DNA of 64,000 bases from Rotaria socialis (GCA_905331475.1 CAJNYU010002392.1:1-64000), one strand, 5' to 3'; shown: positions 1 to 12,078, counted from the stretch's first letter. Numbers and translations are program-made. Notes: a model not told the origin generated them from the sequence alone.

Positions 1-2591
1 ATTAAAGACGTAAATTGTTATTATATTGAAAGTAAAATAGAAAAGCATTTTGTGTATTGTTGTGAGGAAACTGTGTACAAAGAAATTAATATGATCATAT
101 GTAAAAAATATAATCTGTGAAATAAATTTATTTTATTTAATAAAAGTATTCTTAAAATACAGAACGTTGAAGCGTTGATAAAAGAATTTTAACTCTAAAC
201 CATATTGACATAATCTAATTTTTTTGCGTGATTTCGAACATTAGAAACGAGTTTGTTTGCCGTTGATTCGATTCATACTTATGAATATTAATGCAAAGAA
301 TATTTTCATTAAAAGGATCCTTTCCAATAAAAACATGAATATTTATATAAAAAAATGAAAATAAAAAGTTTCAATTATTCTCTCACCAAATCATTAAAAA
401 CAGAACATGTAAAATAAAATTTATTTTAACATTGCTTACTCGGTAATGAATACAAAAATTAAACAAGGATTAGCTATTACATCTGGTACATTAGGAAATT
501 TTGTTGTCAAAAGATGATGACAAGGCTGTGGTTAATTTTGGAAATCAATTATCCACTGGATACATAATTGAATTAGAGAAATTTGCTGCAGCTGCTCGAG
601 AAGATTAAATCAAAATTCACTCAGCTTTATTTCAAGAAGCTGTGGGTGGTCGACTCAAAATTGTGAAGTAAGATCTAAAGGTATTGATGAATGCATTATG
701 AAAAATTCTCTTATCAAAAGTCAGACTGGTTGTATAAACTGCTGATTCTCGTGCCGGCAGATGCTTAATTAAATTCTGAAGAAAATGGTGCAAGGATTCG
801 CTTGAACAGTTCAATCTCTTAAACTATTTTGCATCAGGCAAAAACAACAGTTCAGATTTGTCCGGAGCCAGTTTTTTCTTTTGTTGCTTCGGCATTTTCT
901 TTTTCGAAATTTTTCCTCTCAAATATTTGTTTTACAACTTTGAAAGTGACAGCCAAAGATGCAAGGGTGGGTGTGGGTGTGTTAGAACAAATCTATCACC
1001 CACACCCATAATCGCTATACTACTTATAGTTACTCATAATATATAGTGTATTACCATACAATCTTAAAAGGTTAAATAGTGATCCTAAAATGACTTAAAT
1101 TACTCAATAGCTAGGTCGATCGTTCCGACCACCGGATGCTTGGGGAGCCTGCCGGAACGGCGCTGCAAAGTCATCGTATCTTGCCGTACCGCCACGATCG
1201 TGGTAAGCGAACAATAGATCGAAGATGTGATAAGCAACAGCCAGGTTAATATTATTTTTGTAATCCGATTTAAAGATTCACATTTTTCGTTAGATGCCTA
1301 ATTCAACTTCGAATATAAATGAAGACCTGAATAACTGATTAAAGTTCGAAAATAAGTGAAAAATGACTTTTATGTCGAATCGACCCAAATAGCAAAAGAA
1401 AAACTTAACCTAACGATGCAAGCCTGTTGAAAAGCAGCAATAGAAATAGTGCGCGTCTCCTCTGGAGCTATCAAAACATGAAAGTGGTTTTTTTAAATTA
1501 CACATTAATAGTGGAAGCCAATTTAGACAGGCACTTTTCTTTCCATAACGTGGTCTATCAGTAGTGCCAAACTTGAAACTTGAATTCAGTTGAAAATAGA
1601 AAATTTCAACTCATAGCGATATATGTGTCAGTCACGATTCTTCAGAATCCTATTGGTTTAAAAGTTGAAATTTCAAGTTTGACATATATGAAGTATCCAT
1701 GATTCATGCTATGGAAACTTCAAAGCGCGTGTCTTTTGTTTCAATATTGATTTACTTCTTTTTCTAACTTATCTATGAAATAGCAGCTACTTTTCTTGTT
1801 TTTGAATTCACATAGAACAATCTGTACTTTGAAAATTTGTCGAAGGAAATTTGACTACGCAATAACAATGGTCTCTTGTTACGTTTTCTTTATCTGTACA
1901 AACGAAGGCTCATTGAGGACATTTTATATTGAGGATATGAGAACGATTTTTTTCCTTCTGTTTGTTTCAAAATCGAACTGCTTGACTTGATAAAGGTTAC
2001 CAGGTGTAGAATTGCACTTTTCTAAATCGATATAATAGCAAAACGCAAAAGAAATCTACCCGCATTTTCTGTTTGCAACTTCAGTAGATGGCAAGATTTC
2101 GTTGTGTCTCCCAAGTAAGTACGGTTTCATAGTAAAATATATTATGTATATATATATATTTATCGCTCGAAATATCTAATAGATAAATCAATAAATGGTT
2201 GATACATCCCTTTTAGCTCGAGAGTAACACTTTACTATATCTCTGATTCCTGGACGACATTTATACACATATTGAATATGTGTTTGAATCACACTAGTTC
2301 TCAAATGAAATACTAAATGTTAGCCGTAATTTATCATCAACGGATGTATGTGTGGACTGATCTTTTTCACGTACCTAATATACTTTTTTTTGTTACTCGT
2401 AAATAGTAAAACAAACGTTCCGCTCACATGTTATCACAAGTATTAACATTTACTTTTCAACTAATTAGTGACTTTGAATAAATAGGAAGAATGAACGAAA
2501 CAAAGCACTGAACGGAACAAATTGTTATTTTTATTAATGATTCTATTTTAGATAAAATAATTGCTCATAGTTCTTTATTGTATAATTGACC
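1..2591. other. Gene-poor AT-rich stretch
   Basis: I see no supportable gene here. Positions 508-609 and 610-669 on the plus strand read as short open stretches ending in stops and could be decayed coding sequence, but nothing is recognisable. A short telomere-like inverted pair lies at 965-1008 and is listed separately. A GC-richer patch at 1110-1220 and an imperfect inverted repeat around 1564-1682 (AACTTGAAA... / ...TTTCAAGTT) are probably fragments of mobile DNA. Confidence 0.4.
965..1008. repeat. Interstitial telomere-like G/T tract with inverted partner
   Basis: Positions 965-981 read GGGTGGGTGTGGGTGTG. Positions 997-1007 carry the complement CACCCACACCC. The unit matches the TGTGGG-type telomere repeat I recall for bdelloid rotifers. 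The two arms could form a short hairpin. Similar tracts recur near 23870 and inside the foldback element at 24445-25079. This is either a healed-end remnant or a simple repeat. Confidence 0.5.
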
Positions 2592-2827
2592 ATGGCTAAT
2601 TTGCTCGGGAATCTTCTTTTAACAATTTTAGCTATAATTCTACCACCAGTTGCTGCCTTTATTAAAGTATATAGTTGCATTTTGTCAATTCAAATAATTA
2701 AATTTCATATATATATATATTGTTTTAGGTTGAATGTACAACACATTTTTGGATTAATATAATATTAACTTTGCTTGGGTGGTTACCTGGTTGCATTCAT
2801 GCTCTATGGCTTGTTTGGGCCACTTAG
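2592..2827 (+). CDS. PMP3/UPF0057 family membrane mini-protein
   Basis: This is a two-exon gene with exons 2592-2666 and 2729-2827 and a 62-bp GT-AG intron. It encodes 57 residues, the usual length for the plasma membrane proteolipid 3 (Pmp3/UPF0057) family. Two hydrophobic helices are visible: residues about 4-24, containing the hallmark ILPPVAAF, and about 33-55, containing LLGWLPGCIHALW. The family's Leu-Pro-Gly turn is intact. Known members are small stress-inducible proteins that influence plasma-membrane ion homeostasis. The ATG at 2592 is the only one giving the conserved N-terminus. A possible splice acceptor (CATAG) lies about 20 bp upstream, so a 5' leader exon or trans-spliced leader is possible. 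The gene stands alone with no neighbour within 9 kb. Family assignment is firm; the physiological role here is inferred. Confidence 0.88.
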
Positions 2828-3976
2828 ACGATTTAGCATTGTATGCATATGTTTATATAGCTACACATGCCGATGAAACAACGAAGGAACAAAAGCATTT
2901 TTCTGTTTTTTTTTAATAATCTTCTACTAAACCAAATAAAATTTTGTTATAAATATATACAAAAACAGTTTAATAATATGGATAGGAAGCTGTAGATAGT
3001 AGAGCTGGTTCTTGACATTGTTCTCAATAAGGAAACAATTGTTGTTGCTGCTGAAATTGTGATAACTTGTTGCGCTTCTATTCTCCAATAATTTGAAAAA
3101 TTTTGTTCGCTTGGAGGAATCCCACGGTGTTTAATCGCCTATTTATAAGGTCCATTATTTCGAAGGTGTGGATATGAGAATGTTCTGATTAATCTTACAG
3201 ACACCCGCGTCCCGTCAGATGCTGATGTGTTAGCTCATTTGCGTGAAAGCCGATGGAGTCTTGATTCGGCCTTGTAATGAGAGTTCGCTAAGTTCTATTT
3301 GCAGTAAACGTCTGAGTTCAACCGGTTGAGATTTCGACCGTTTTCAATTGATAGCGGGCGTTTTAACGACTATGTATATATTTATATGAGGCCGGCGAGT
3401 TTGGAATATTTTCTATTTCATTTTTATTTAGAAGTTTCTTTGAGATAGGAATTTAGAAATTTCGCTATTAATAATTATTCGTTTCACGGGATTATACATA
3501 GAGTGGCAAATATAAAATTGGTACTAATTCTTAAATGTACGCGGCAAAATTATTTCAAATTTTAATTCTTAAAAATGCTGTAAATTTTGAAAATTATGAG
3601 AAAAGAGAAATCTACTGTCCTGTTCTTTCAAAATTTGGGAGAAATCAGAAATCAGAAATCTACTATTCTAGTCTTTCAAAATTTGACAAAAATCAGAAAT
3701 CTGCCAATTATTGGTTATCGATTAGGATTCAAGAAACCAGAAAAATTGTTAAAAAACCGTTTCGTAGAAATCGTTTGCTTTTTATGAGAAAGTAGTGAAT
3801 CACCAAGAGCAAAATACTTTAGATTAAATAAAAAAGAATATGAATAAAAGTTTGAAACTAGAATCTGCAATAGAAAAAGTTTCGAATTGCTTGTTCATAA
3901 GGACTGATACTAGCTGTTGTACAATTGTTTTAAATGGAAAAGAATTGTAAAAAGCATAGCTGATTTCGGATAATAG
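2828..3976. other. Intergenic, no gene seen
   Basis: No gene is seen. Positions 3600-3720 contain several copies of the short phrase AAATCAGAAATCT, which recurs in both orientations at 10020-10290 and probably marks a dispersed repeat family. Confidence 0.4.
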
Positions 3977-4032
3977 TACTCTAAAAAAAAAAGGTCTCAT
4001 AATAAACGTTTTCCAGTACCGAGATATAACTA

Positions 4033-4318
4033 CGCTGGGAAAAAAAATAGCACCATGCGGAACCATTTTTGAAACGAATTCTAAACCCTCAAAAAGGTTT
4101 CGTAAAATCCCAAGATAGTCTCAAAGTTATTATCAAGAGTCCAGGAAACTTTTTCGAAGGTTTTGTGGAAAACCTACGAAACCTAAAAAAGGTTCAGAAT
4201 TCGTTTCAAATCTCGAAACCCTTTTTAAGTTTCGTAGTGCCTGCGAAACCATTTTAAAGTTCAGTGAGAAAATTCGAAACTTTCTTGATTCTGTGTGGTG
4301 CTATTTTTTTTTTCAGTG
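4033..4318. mobile_element. Tc1/mariner-like MITE nested in foldback end
   Basis: The TIRs are CGCTGGGAAAAAAAATAGCA (left) and CACTGAAAAAAAAAATAGCA (right, reverse complement). TA lies on both sides (4031-4032, 4319-4320). The 286-bp body is rich in GAAACC/GGTTTC phrases and has no coding capacity. It is the youngest of three nested insertions. Confidence 0.75.
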
Positions 4319-5244
4319 TAGGTGTGGTCCTTTATCTATACTACCCTTTAAAATAAAGGATAAAGATAAATGAATCATTGATCTTTAAAAAAAGAAAGAT
4401 AAAGTAAAGAAATAAGGGATTCTTATTTTAAGCAATAATTTGGTAATAAGCGCATAAGATCGTAGAACTGATATTCAGAAAGACTTTTATAATTGAAAAA
4501 ATGTATTTGGAGCAAAAGCAAGGCAGTGTGAAACGAAATAAATTTGGACTTTTTTTGCGGATATGGGCTAGAAAAATGATTAATGAATCAAAACTAGTAT
4601 CATATTCAGAATCAGTATAAAAAAATGGAGTTGACTTACGAATGTTTCGAATAATTTGAGACATTTATTTTTTCATTAAAAAATTCACCCATACTCCGCT
4701 TCAGGATTTCTGATGCATACAGCAAATTCCACGGAAACATTGTTTTCATCGCTTATATACCCCTAATTATTGACCTACTACTATTCAACAAGTCTACTGC
4801 CTGTGCATTACTGTCGAAATCAATTTTTTGGTAAAATTGGTTAAATGATTCATTAATCCTGAAGCGGAAGTACAGGTGAAGTTTTTAATGAAAAAATAAA
4901 TGTCTCGAGATTATTCGAAATACTCGTAAGTCAACTCCATTTTTTATGCTGATTCTGAATATGATACTAGTTTTGATCCGTTAGTCGTTTTTCTAGCCGA
5001 TATCTGCTAAATATCTGCAGAAAAGTCCAAATTTATTTCGTTTCACACTGCCTTGCTTTTGCTCCAAATACATTTTTTCAATTATAAAAGTCTTTCTGAG
5101 TATCAGTTCTACGATCTTATGCACTTATTACCAAATTATTGCTTAAAATAAGAATCCTTTATTTCTTTACTTTATCTTTATTTTTTAAGGACCAATGATT
5201 CATTTAACTTTATTCCATAAAGTAACACTAAAGTACCACCCCTA
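4319..5244. mobile_element. hAT-like foldback element with arms of about 390 bp
   Basis: The ends are TAGGTGTGGTCCTTTA and, on the opposite strand, TAGGGGTGGTACTTTA. The 8-bp target duplication GATATAAC lies at 4023-4030 and 5245-5252. Left arm 4319-~4706 pairs with right arm ~4853-5244 almost throughout, leaving a loop of about 145 bp. The duplication was split from the left end by a later MITE (4033-4318) that landed in the element's first TA. TAG... ends plus an 8-bp duplication fit hAT. No transposase is visible. Confidence 0.75.
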
Positions 5245-5693
5245 GATATAACACCTTTTTTTCAGTTCTAGACAAGCTTTCTAAAACTGGAAAATCGTTT
5301 AGTCGGAAAGTCTGAACCTTTTGAGAGTTCTGTACTTGTTGAATAGAACCAAAAAAGGCTCAGAAAATGATACCCAAATATAGAACCTTAAAAAGGTTCA
5401 GTATGAGACCTTTTTTTTAGAAAGTATCCTCTGAATGAATGTTTAAATTTTGATAAAGACGAAAAGAGCTGTTCTGTAATTTGAGTATTAATGGAAACAT
5501 AAATATCGTCATGACAAGAATCTTCTGCCTCATTACTGTTTTACACATAGGACTTTTGTAATTTTTTACATGGAATCGATCGACTGCCATGATTAATGAT
5601 GTGAGAAATTGAGTAAACTCTGATGATTGTAAATTATTGAAACCAAGATGTCTTTTGACATATAACTTCAACGTGCATGCACAATCATAACAC

Positions 5694-5851
5694 TGATGGC
5701 GACACCACGGCGGAGGGGGAGCTGAGTCCCTCAGATTATTTTAAAATTTTCACACAGAATCTATAATCAATCCTGATATTGTGGCGAACCTCTTAACACG
5801 TTGTACTTGGGGCTAAAACCTCCTAAATCAAAATTTCTGGCGCCGCCACTA
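5694..5851. mobile_element. hAT-type MITE with 8-bp target duplication
   Basis: This 158-bp element has ends TGATGGCGACACCAC and, on the opposite strand, TAGTGGCGGCGCCAG. It is flanked by the perfect 8-bp direct repeat CATAACAC (5686-5693 and 5852-5859). The GTGGCGG-type end is common among hAT elements. It is non-coding. Confidence 0.8.
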
Positions 5852-5859
5852 CATAACAC

Positions 5860-7751
5860 ATCACTGTGGGTAGTTGGCTAAAATGCAGTATTGTTAGGAT
5901 ATGATGAATGACTCTTCTCATAGTTGTTGTTCTTAGAAAATAAAGATATATACAAGTAACGCTAATCGAGAACCTATTCCCTTGGCCCTAAACTGATGGA
6001 GTGCGCATTTATAATGAATCGGATATAAATAATGTTGTAGAATTGTAAAACTATGATTAAATACAAAAATGTTTTATATAGTAAAAGCTTGTAAGCAGCC
6101 GTTTTACAAAACAAACTTTCAAATTTCTATGAGAAACTACCAGATCGTTTTTTAAATATATCACCTTTCGCTTTTATCAATGAAGCAAAAGACTTCGAAC
6201 TATAGCAAAATCGTTCTGCATCTGTACATTCTCCTCCTTTATACCATATCTCGAAACGTAGGACTTGGTATCATTGCTGCGGGCAACGATCCTTCGTACC
6301 ACAGCTGTGAACTACGGCCCTTTGCACCATTAAAATGGTCAATTGTGCCACGGTCATAGACATACAGACACAGGTGAATTATGGTTTCTAGACTCTATCC
6401 TGTCAGCCTAGGGAACATATATATTAGCTATAAATAAAATGAAAGATGAAATTTTCGCAGGAACGTCCTTCTGAATATGGTTGTTCTGTTAATTCAACTA
6501 TAACAGAACAATTAAGGAAAGTTGCTAAAAATCCATGTGAACTAATTTTGCATTTAATATTTATTCCCGATCTAAATGCATTATAAAAAGCATCATCATA
6601 TTGTCCAACTCTATCCATATATTCTATTAAAGCTAAGTTATCTAACATTTCTCTATTTTCTTGAATTCTCTACAGTGGAGGGGGAGGGTCTGATTCCATG
6701 ACTCTGCTTGATCCCAGGTGACCCCAAAGGATTTCAATGATTGCATTGATTCCAAGGGATTCTATTGCTCCAGGTGCTTCTTTCTGATTCAAATCCTTCA
6801 TAATCAGCTGGTTTTCCTTTGAAATTCCTTGCAAAACGGCTCCTTTTTGACCGAGAAGCAAAGCTAACATGGAGAAATGCTCAGATCATTTAGTATCGAT
6901 GATTATGAGAATCAATACTTCTGTATCTCGTTACTGAGAATGCATCAGAGGCTGAAATTCACAGGCGTTAAATTTTATGTGAACTACAACATGTAATATT
7001 CAATATAGGAGACCTGTTGATGCGGAATCTTAAGGTTATTAAGAGAGCTTTCAGAAAGTCTTGTATATTATACCATAGGGTTTGGGGCTAGCTATATAAA
7101 AAGCACTTGAAAATGTATTGTGATAATAGGTCAAACGCGATCAAACAACACTTTGGAGAGATATGCATATATGACTTTTGAGATATAATGGGTGTGGGGT
7201 GCCTTCTAATAAAAGAGCTACTATCGGCCTCTTAGCTAGCTTCAAACTAAAACGCATATAGTACAATTTGTAGTGCTTGAAAAGGTGTACACACGTAGTG
7301 GTTAGCACTTGTGCAATTACACTCCTACGCAACGCACATATCTCATTGTCAAAATTTCAATACATCTTCACGCATGCATGTGCAGTACAATTACCCATTA
7401 GCCTATCCAATGTTCTCTATAACTTCCTGATATAGCCTTAATCGAGTTAGTTTTTCATGTTGAATACGAATATATTTTACCATCTTCCTTTTGACTTCAC
7501 TGACGTGAGTTAATTTAAAGTCAGAAATAGAACAAAAAAGCTGTCCTTCTATTCATTGAAAAGGTGTATAACCGTCAGATCGTGGTGAAACATTCATTGT
7601 AGGGCCAATCATTATTTAAACTAAAATGTATAAGAATCGACGTAGTTTCGACGCTCCTTCAAAATCTGGCGTAGAAGAACGTTACATGTCTTTTTTCGTC
7701 CACTTTTGGCTAAAATATTGTCAGCAGACTAGCTTCTTACACGGTCCAGCA
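5860..7751. other. Intergenic, with one possible orphan exon
   Basis: No complete gene is seen. On the minus strand, 6424-6680 reads open for about 80 codons with a plausible protein composition (includes MLDNLALIEYMDRVGQYDDA). No family, splice partner or start could be assigned. Adjacent 6670-6790 carries two degenerate copies of a phrase like GATTCCA...TGCTCCAGG, suggesting a mobile fragment. It may be a decayed exon. Confidence 0.3.
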
Positions 7752-7980
7752 TAGGGGTGGGACTTCAACTTTACTTTAGCCGTAAAGTTTAAAGTTTAAA
7801 GTTGTTTAAAGTCGCCTTTAAATGCCTATTTTTAATGCTTTTACTGCATAAAGCTATTGAGTAATGCTTGTGAGACTCTCTGCAACAGATAAAACTCCAA
7901 AACAAAGCATTTAAGAATGACTTTACACAACTTTAAACTCTACACTTTACGCTCATTTAAAGTTAAAGTGTACACCCCTA
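7752..7980. mobile_element. hAT-like MITE rich in TTTAAAGT
   Basis: The ends are TAGGGGTGGGACTTCAACTT and, on the opposite strand, TAGGGGTGTACACTTTAACT. The interior repeats the AACTTTA/TAAAGTT phrase many times. It is 229 bp and non-coding. The TAGGGGTG end is typical of hAT, but I could not find a clean 8-bp duplication (flanks GTCCAGCA and ACCAGGAC). Confidence 0.55.
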
Positions 7981-7982
7981 AC

Positions 7983-9093
7983 CAGGACTCACTCTCAGGT
8001 ATCGAAAAAGCATTTTTATCACCATTGTATTATAAGGGTTTATAGTTCGACAGAGTTGGATGTGCTTATCATAAATATCACACGCTCGTTTCAAAATTCA
8101 TCACGAAATAAGAAAGATTCGAAGGCTGTTCTGAAAGCGTTAAAAACAATCTTTGACGTAAAAGCCCATTAAAATCTCTTCTAGATTAGTTGATAATAAG
8201 CGTATTCGATGCAGAAGTCTTTTCTATTTCAGAATCTAGAAGAACATCTTAGATATTCAAACATTTACCTGTCAAAACATGAATTCGATCATGACAATTT
8301 TTTAAGTTTAGCCACCTGCAATTTTGGCTATATATCGTATTTTAGAAGTTCAAAACTTTCCCCCCACTGCTCGAGCGAGTATTTGATGAAATAAATCTGT
8401 CAATATATCATTGACGGGGAGCAGAGACCAACATGTGGTGGAGAAAAGTCTTAGAAACAATCTTAAACGCATCTAAGTCTACTAAGTGCTTTAAACTTGA
8501 TTCCAAACGTGATATTTATTTGAAGTCGAGCAGAGATTATTCTGTTCGAAAATTGTTGCATTGCATGTCAGTATCAAACAAAGGCATAAATCGGGTCTCG
8601 AGAATACCGGAAAGAGAAGGCTGCTTTACTAGACACCAGATTTTAAGTTAAAAGTATTTTTATCAGAAAGAGCACATTAAATTGACTTTTCTTACAGAAA
8701 ACTTTGCTTGTGCACACGTAGAAACTATGACTTCATCGGAGTGAAAAGGTCGCTCTTTGCGGCAATGATGCTCGATCGGGACGATATCTAGCATCTATCG
8801 ACGACAGGCAAACGTTTGAATATCTAAGATGTTTTTATAGATTCTGAAATAGAAAAGACTTCTGCATCGAATACGCTTATTGTCAACTAATTTAGAAGAA
8901 AGTTTTATCGAATTTTACGTGAAAAATTGCTTTTAACACTTTCAGAACAGCCTTCGGGTCTTTCTTATTTCGTAATAAATTTTGAAACGAACGTGTGATA
9001 TTTGTGATAAGCACACCCAACTCTGTCGAACTATAAACCCTTATAATACAATGGTGATGAAAATACTTTTTCGATACATGAGAGTGACTCCTG
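7983..9093. mobile_element. Foldback element with arms of about 290 bp
   Basis: Left arm 7983-8273 is the inverted complement of 8803-9093 over nearly its full length; both begin CAGGA(C/G)TCACTCTCA. The spacer 8274-8802 holds a 72-codon plus-strand ORF (8433-8651) of unknown nature. Within the arms one frame remains open and similar in both copies (phrase RNKKD-S/P-KAVLK), so the arms may derive from a coding segment of a larger transposon. No recognisable transposase and no target duplication were found. Confidence 0.6.
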
Positions 9094-10550
9094 ACGTGAA
9101 AATTGATGTTGCGAAAAAGTACAAAATAAACTTGAGAAAAGTTATCAGAGCTCAACGTTGATGGTCACACTGTTAAAGCTATTTAGGTTAGATCTTTCAC
9201 GACACTGTATCCGTAATTGGACACATTTCCTTTGGTATTTTGACCTGAACAATCATGATACATCACCAGCGTCGCTTGTTTAACTTGTCAGAGCTACGCT
9301 AGAATGGGTTAACATTTTAGATCGTTGGATATTCAACCAAAAACTGTCATTTTTTGTAATAAACCCGTGTCTCTTAAACAATCCCTGCTGTCGGTCAACT
9401 CATGAGCCGTCTCTTATTTGCAAAGCATTTTTGATAACGAAAACACGCTTCCGATACATAGAACAGTGATCTATGATGGTAATATGAGCAGAAAACTATA
9501 CTGAGTCAAACGAATTTCAAGTGGTTCCAAATGATTCCTGTGATCCCGATGATTATAACGTCATCGAGTCAGCTCCTCTTCGCAATAGCGACATGAATGT
9601 CCGCAAACTTTCTAGTACCTTAGTGTTTTTAAAAGAAAAGTTGTTGAATCCACAACTAGAGAATGGCAGAATTTGAACAACGAAAAGTAGAACAATGTGT
9701 TAAAATTATTTTTATAAAAAGAGATTTATCACATGTGTGCTAGCAATGAGGTCAGTTCATTAAATATTTCATTTCATACAAAGATTAGACTTAGTTTGCT
9801 TCATTGAGGTACGTTTCCAATTTACTTACTTTTGATTTTCAGTAGTTACGTTATTATAACAATGATACCCGCATCACATATCTCATAATCGCACATACTG
9901 TGTCTATCACATATAGCTATTCGTTACACTGCTATTGTTGAGTATTTCTTCGCATTCATACAAATTTTGATCTACAACTTATGACAATATAACTTGATGA
10001 TAGTCATAGTGGTAGCTCTACCTCCCTATCCTTCTTCGAGTTTTGATTTCTGCATTTCTGTCAATCATTCACTATCTTTGATAGTTCCTATAAATTTTAC
10101 AAAAAGTAAATCTCTGATTTCTGCTTTTCTACTGATCATCGAAATAGATGCATAGAATGAATACTTATTATCTGAGTCTTGGATAGATGCTAGAAAATTT
10201 TCAAAAAGTAAATCTCTGATTTCTACTTTTCTGGTCGTCTGTGTAGATTTCGTCTTGAAAAGTCAGAAATCAGAAATCAGAGATTTTCTGAAAACTGGTA
10301 ATAATTTGAGATTTGCCACGACCTCTCATTGGTTAACAATATCACTAATCAAACAACTGTCAAGTTCGTGGTAATGCGTCGTATCCGTGCTAGATTCATC
10401 GCATTGATAAAGATTACGATATTTCAAAAAGTTGAATTTTCATATAAGTCGATATTGATGAGAAAGAATGATAATAAGTAAGATGTATCTGTACTAATCA
10501 GAAGCGAGAGGTCTCTGAACAATCAATATGACTACTTCATTCATTTGTTA
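9094..10550. repeat. Intergenic with dispersed AAATCAGAAATC motif repeats
   Basis: No gene is seen. Between about 10020 and 10290 the phrase AAATCTCTGATTTCT appears at least twice and its complement AGAAATCAGAAATCAGAG once, forming an imperfect inverted repeat. The same motif occurs at 3600-3720. It is probably a short non-autonomous repeat family. Confidence 0.4.
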
Positions 10551-12048
10551 CACTATAAAAAATGCCATGTGTCTAACGAGACATGTTATCCGTCTTAAGT
10601 CATATTCAGGCGCGTACTACACGCGAAATGCGTCTTGTTTTTTGCCGTTTATGTAGGTTAGACCGGAACGCGTCTTAATTATTTCATGACTCTTCACATG
10701 GCCACTACGGTTAACCAATCACCTACATTCAGTTACTTTCTTTCTCGTCTTTTTGTTCGTTTATTTTCCTAAGTGAAAACAAATCGTACTCAATATATTA
10801 AAATTAAATCCTTTTATTTTTGAAAACCAAGGTAGTAATGTATTTTTTTCTTCGATGATTAAACTTTCAGACCTTTTATCATCTAGATATCAATATTATT
10901 TTACGAGTAACTATCTTAGTATTATTTTTGTCTTCTGAGTTTTTAACAGGTAACACACTTTTTGTGGTCGTGTACATGGATTTCAGTCATTTCTCTACTT
11001 AAGAATTACTGTAAACTCTGATCGAAAGTTAACATTTTTTTAAAAAGATAATCGTATAAAGTTAATTCTATTGTTTTTTTAGATTTTTGCGGCATTTTTT
11101 TCTACATTCATCTTTTTGTAGTTATTAAAATCTTTTCTCATATCTACGTAGAATGGCTCTATAGAAAAATTAATTTTTTAATTTTTTATTTAATTCTAAT
11201 ATACATGTACATAGTGATTTCTATCTGTTTTAGATAATATTAAAACGGTACATTTTAACTTAGTACAAGCTATTTTATAATTAAGATTTTCTGAAAAGCA
11301 CTTTGATTCATAATACAACTGTGATTCAAGTTAAGCAAAAATAAGACTGAATTAGGCACGCACTAGACAATCAAATAGACTAAAAATACTGATGGAATTT
11401 TGAAACTCAATTTTTTTCAAATGCTCCGCTTTCTCCATTTTTCTAAGATCTGACTTTTCTAGACACTTCATATCTAATCTGAGGCTCACTAATTCTAGAA
11501 TAGATATACGATTTTATATGAACAATAGGCATATTAAAAAATATTTTTAATAAGAATTTTTTCATAAATTTCATTTTCAATTCAAATTTAACACAGTAAC
11601 TAAACAAATATTATTTTTAAAATTATGATATTTTTTTTCACTTGCCATGAAATTAGAAAAAATAGTATCATAATTTTTAGAAACAATGTTTGTTTAATTA
11701 CTGTGCTAAATTTGAACTGAAAATGAAATTTATGAAAAAATAGTTATTAAAAATATTTTTTAATATGCGTATTGTTCATATAAAATCATATATCTATTCT
11801 AGAATTAGTGAGCCTCAGATTAGATACGAAGCGTCTAGAAAAGGCATTTGCAAGACGCTTCCTTAGATTGGTGAAAATGACTCAATCGGAAAATTTTAAG
11901 ATACGTCAGTGTCTAAAATCGGTTATCCGTTGACATTTGAACTGTCTTAACAAGATGTCTTGCGATCAATCAGAAATTTCTTAGTGTCTTGTCTAAACGC
12001 ATGAACCGTCTTACTTGTACACTTCATGTGTCTTGATTTTTTAGAGTG
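10551..12048. mobile_element. CACTA-like non-autonomous element
   Basis: The ends read CACTATAAAAAAT and, on the opposite strand, CACTCTAAAAAAT. Flanking triplets are TTA and TTT, an imperfect 3-bp duplication. The outer 150-250 bp at each end carry many GTCTT/AAGAC copies, reminiscent of the subterminal repeats of CACTA (EnSpm) elements. No transposase is present. A separate long hairpin lies inside. The right end stops 31 bp before the ATG of the next gene, so it occupies that gene's promoter or leader region. Superfamily assignment is tentative. Confidence 0.5.
11454..11843. repeat. Near-perfect hairpin with arms of about 185 bp
   Basis: Positions 11454-~11637 pair with ~11659-11843. Both arms run from CTTTTCTAGAC through TCTAATCTGAGGCTCACTAA to a TTATG-rich apex, with a loop of roughly 20 bp. 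It sits inside the CACTA-like element and may be an independent foldback or MITE insertion. Confidence 0.7.
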
Positions 12049-12078
12049 TTTTCAGTCAAACTATTAATTAGTGTGGTA

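Larger units (their letters stand above)
3979..5424. mobile_element. Outer TA-flanked MITE hosting nested insertions
   Basis: The terminal inverted repeats are CTCTAAAAAAAAAAGGTCTC (left) and CTTTCTAAAAAAAAGGTCTC (right end, reverse complement), followed by CATA in both. TA dinucleotides lie at 3977-3978 and 5425-5426, as expected for a Tc1/mariner-type target. Once the inner insertions are removed, only about 230 bp belongs to this element (3979-4030 plus about 5245-5424). There is no coding capacity, so it is a non-autonomous MITE. Superfamily is inferred from the TA target and poly-A TIRs. Confidence 0.65.

Noticed and set aside
632..1046. Short ORFs of about 60 codons on both strands
   Set aside because: No ATG-supported family, no splice logic, and the plus frames overlap the simple G/T tract; treated as chance.
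2087..2113. ATG followed by nine codons and a strong GTAAGT donor, as a first exon of the PMP3 gene
   Set aside because: No in-phase acceptor joins it to the PMP3 frame; any join at 2570 meets a stop before the ATG.
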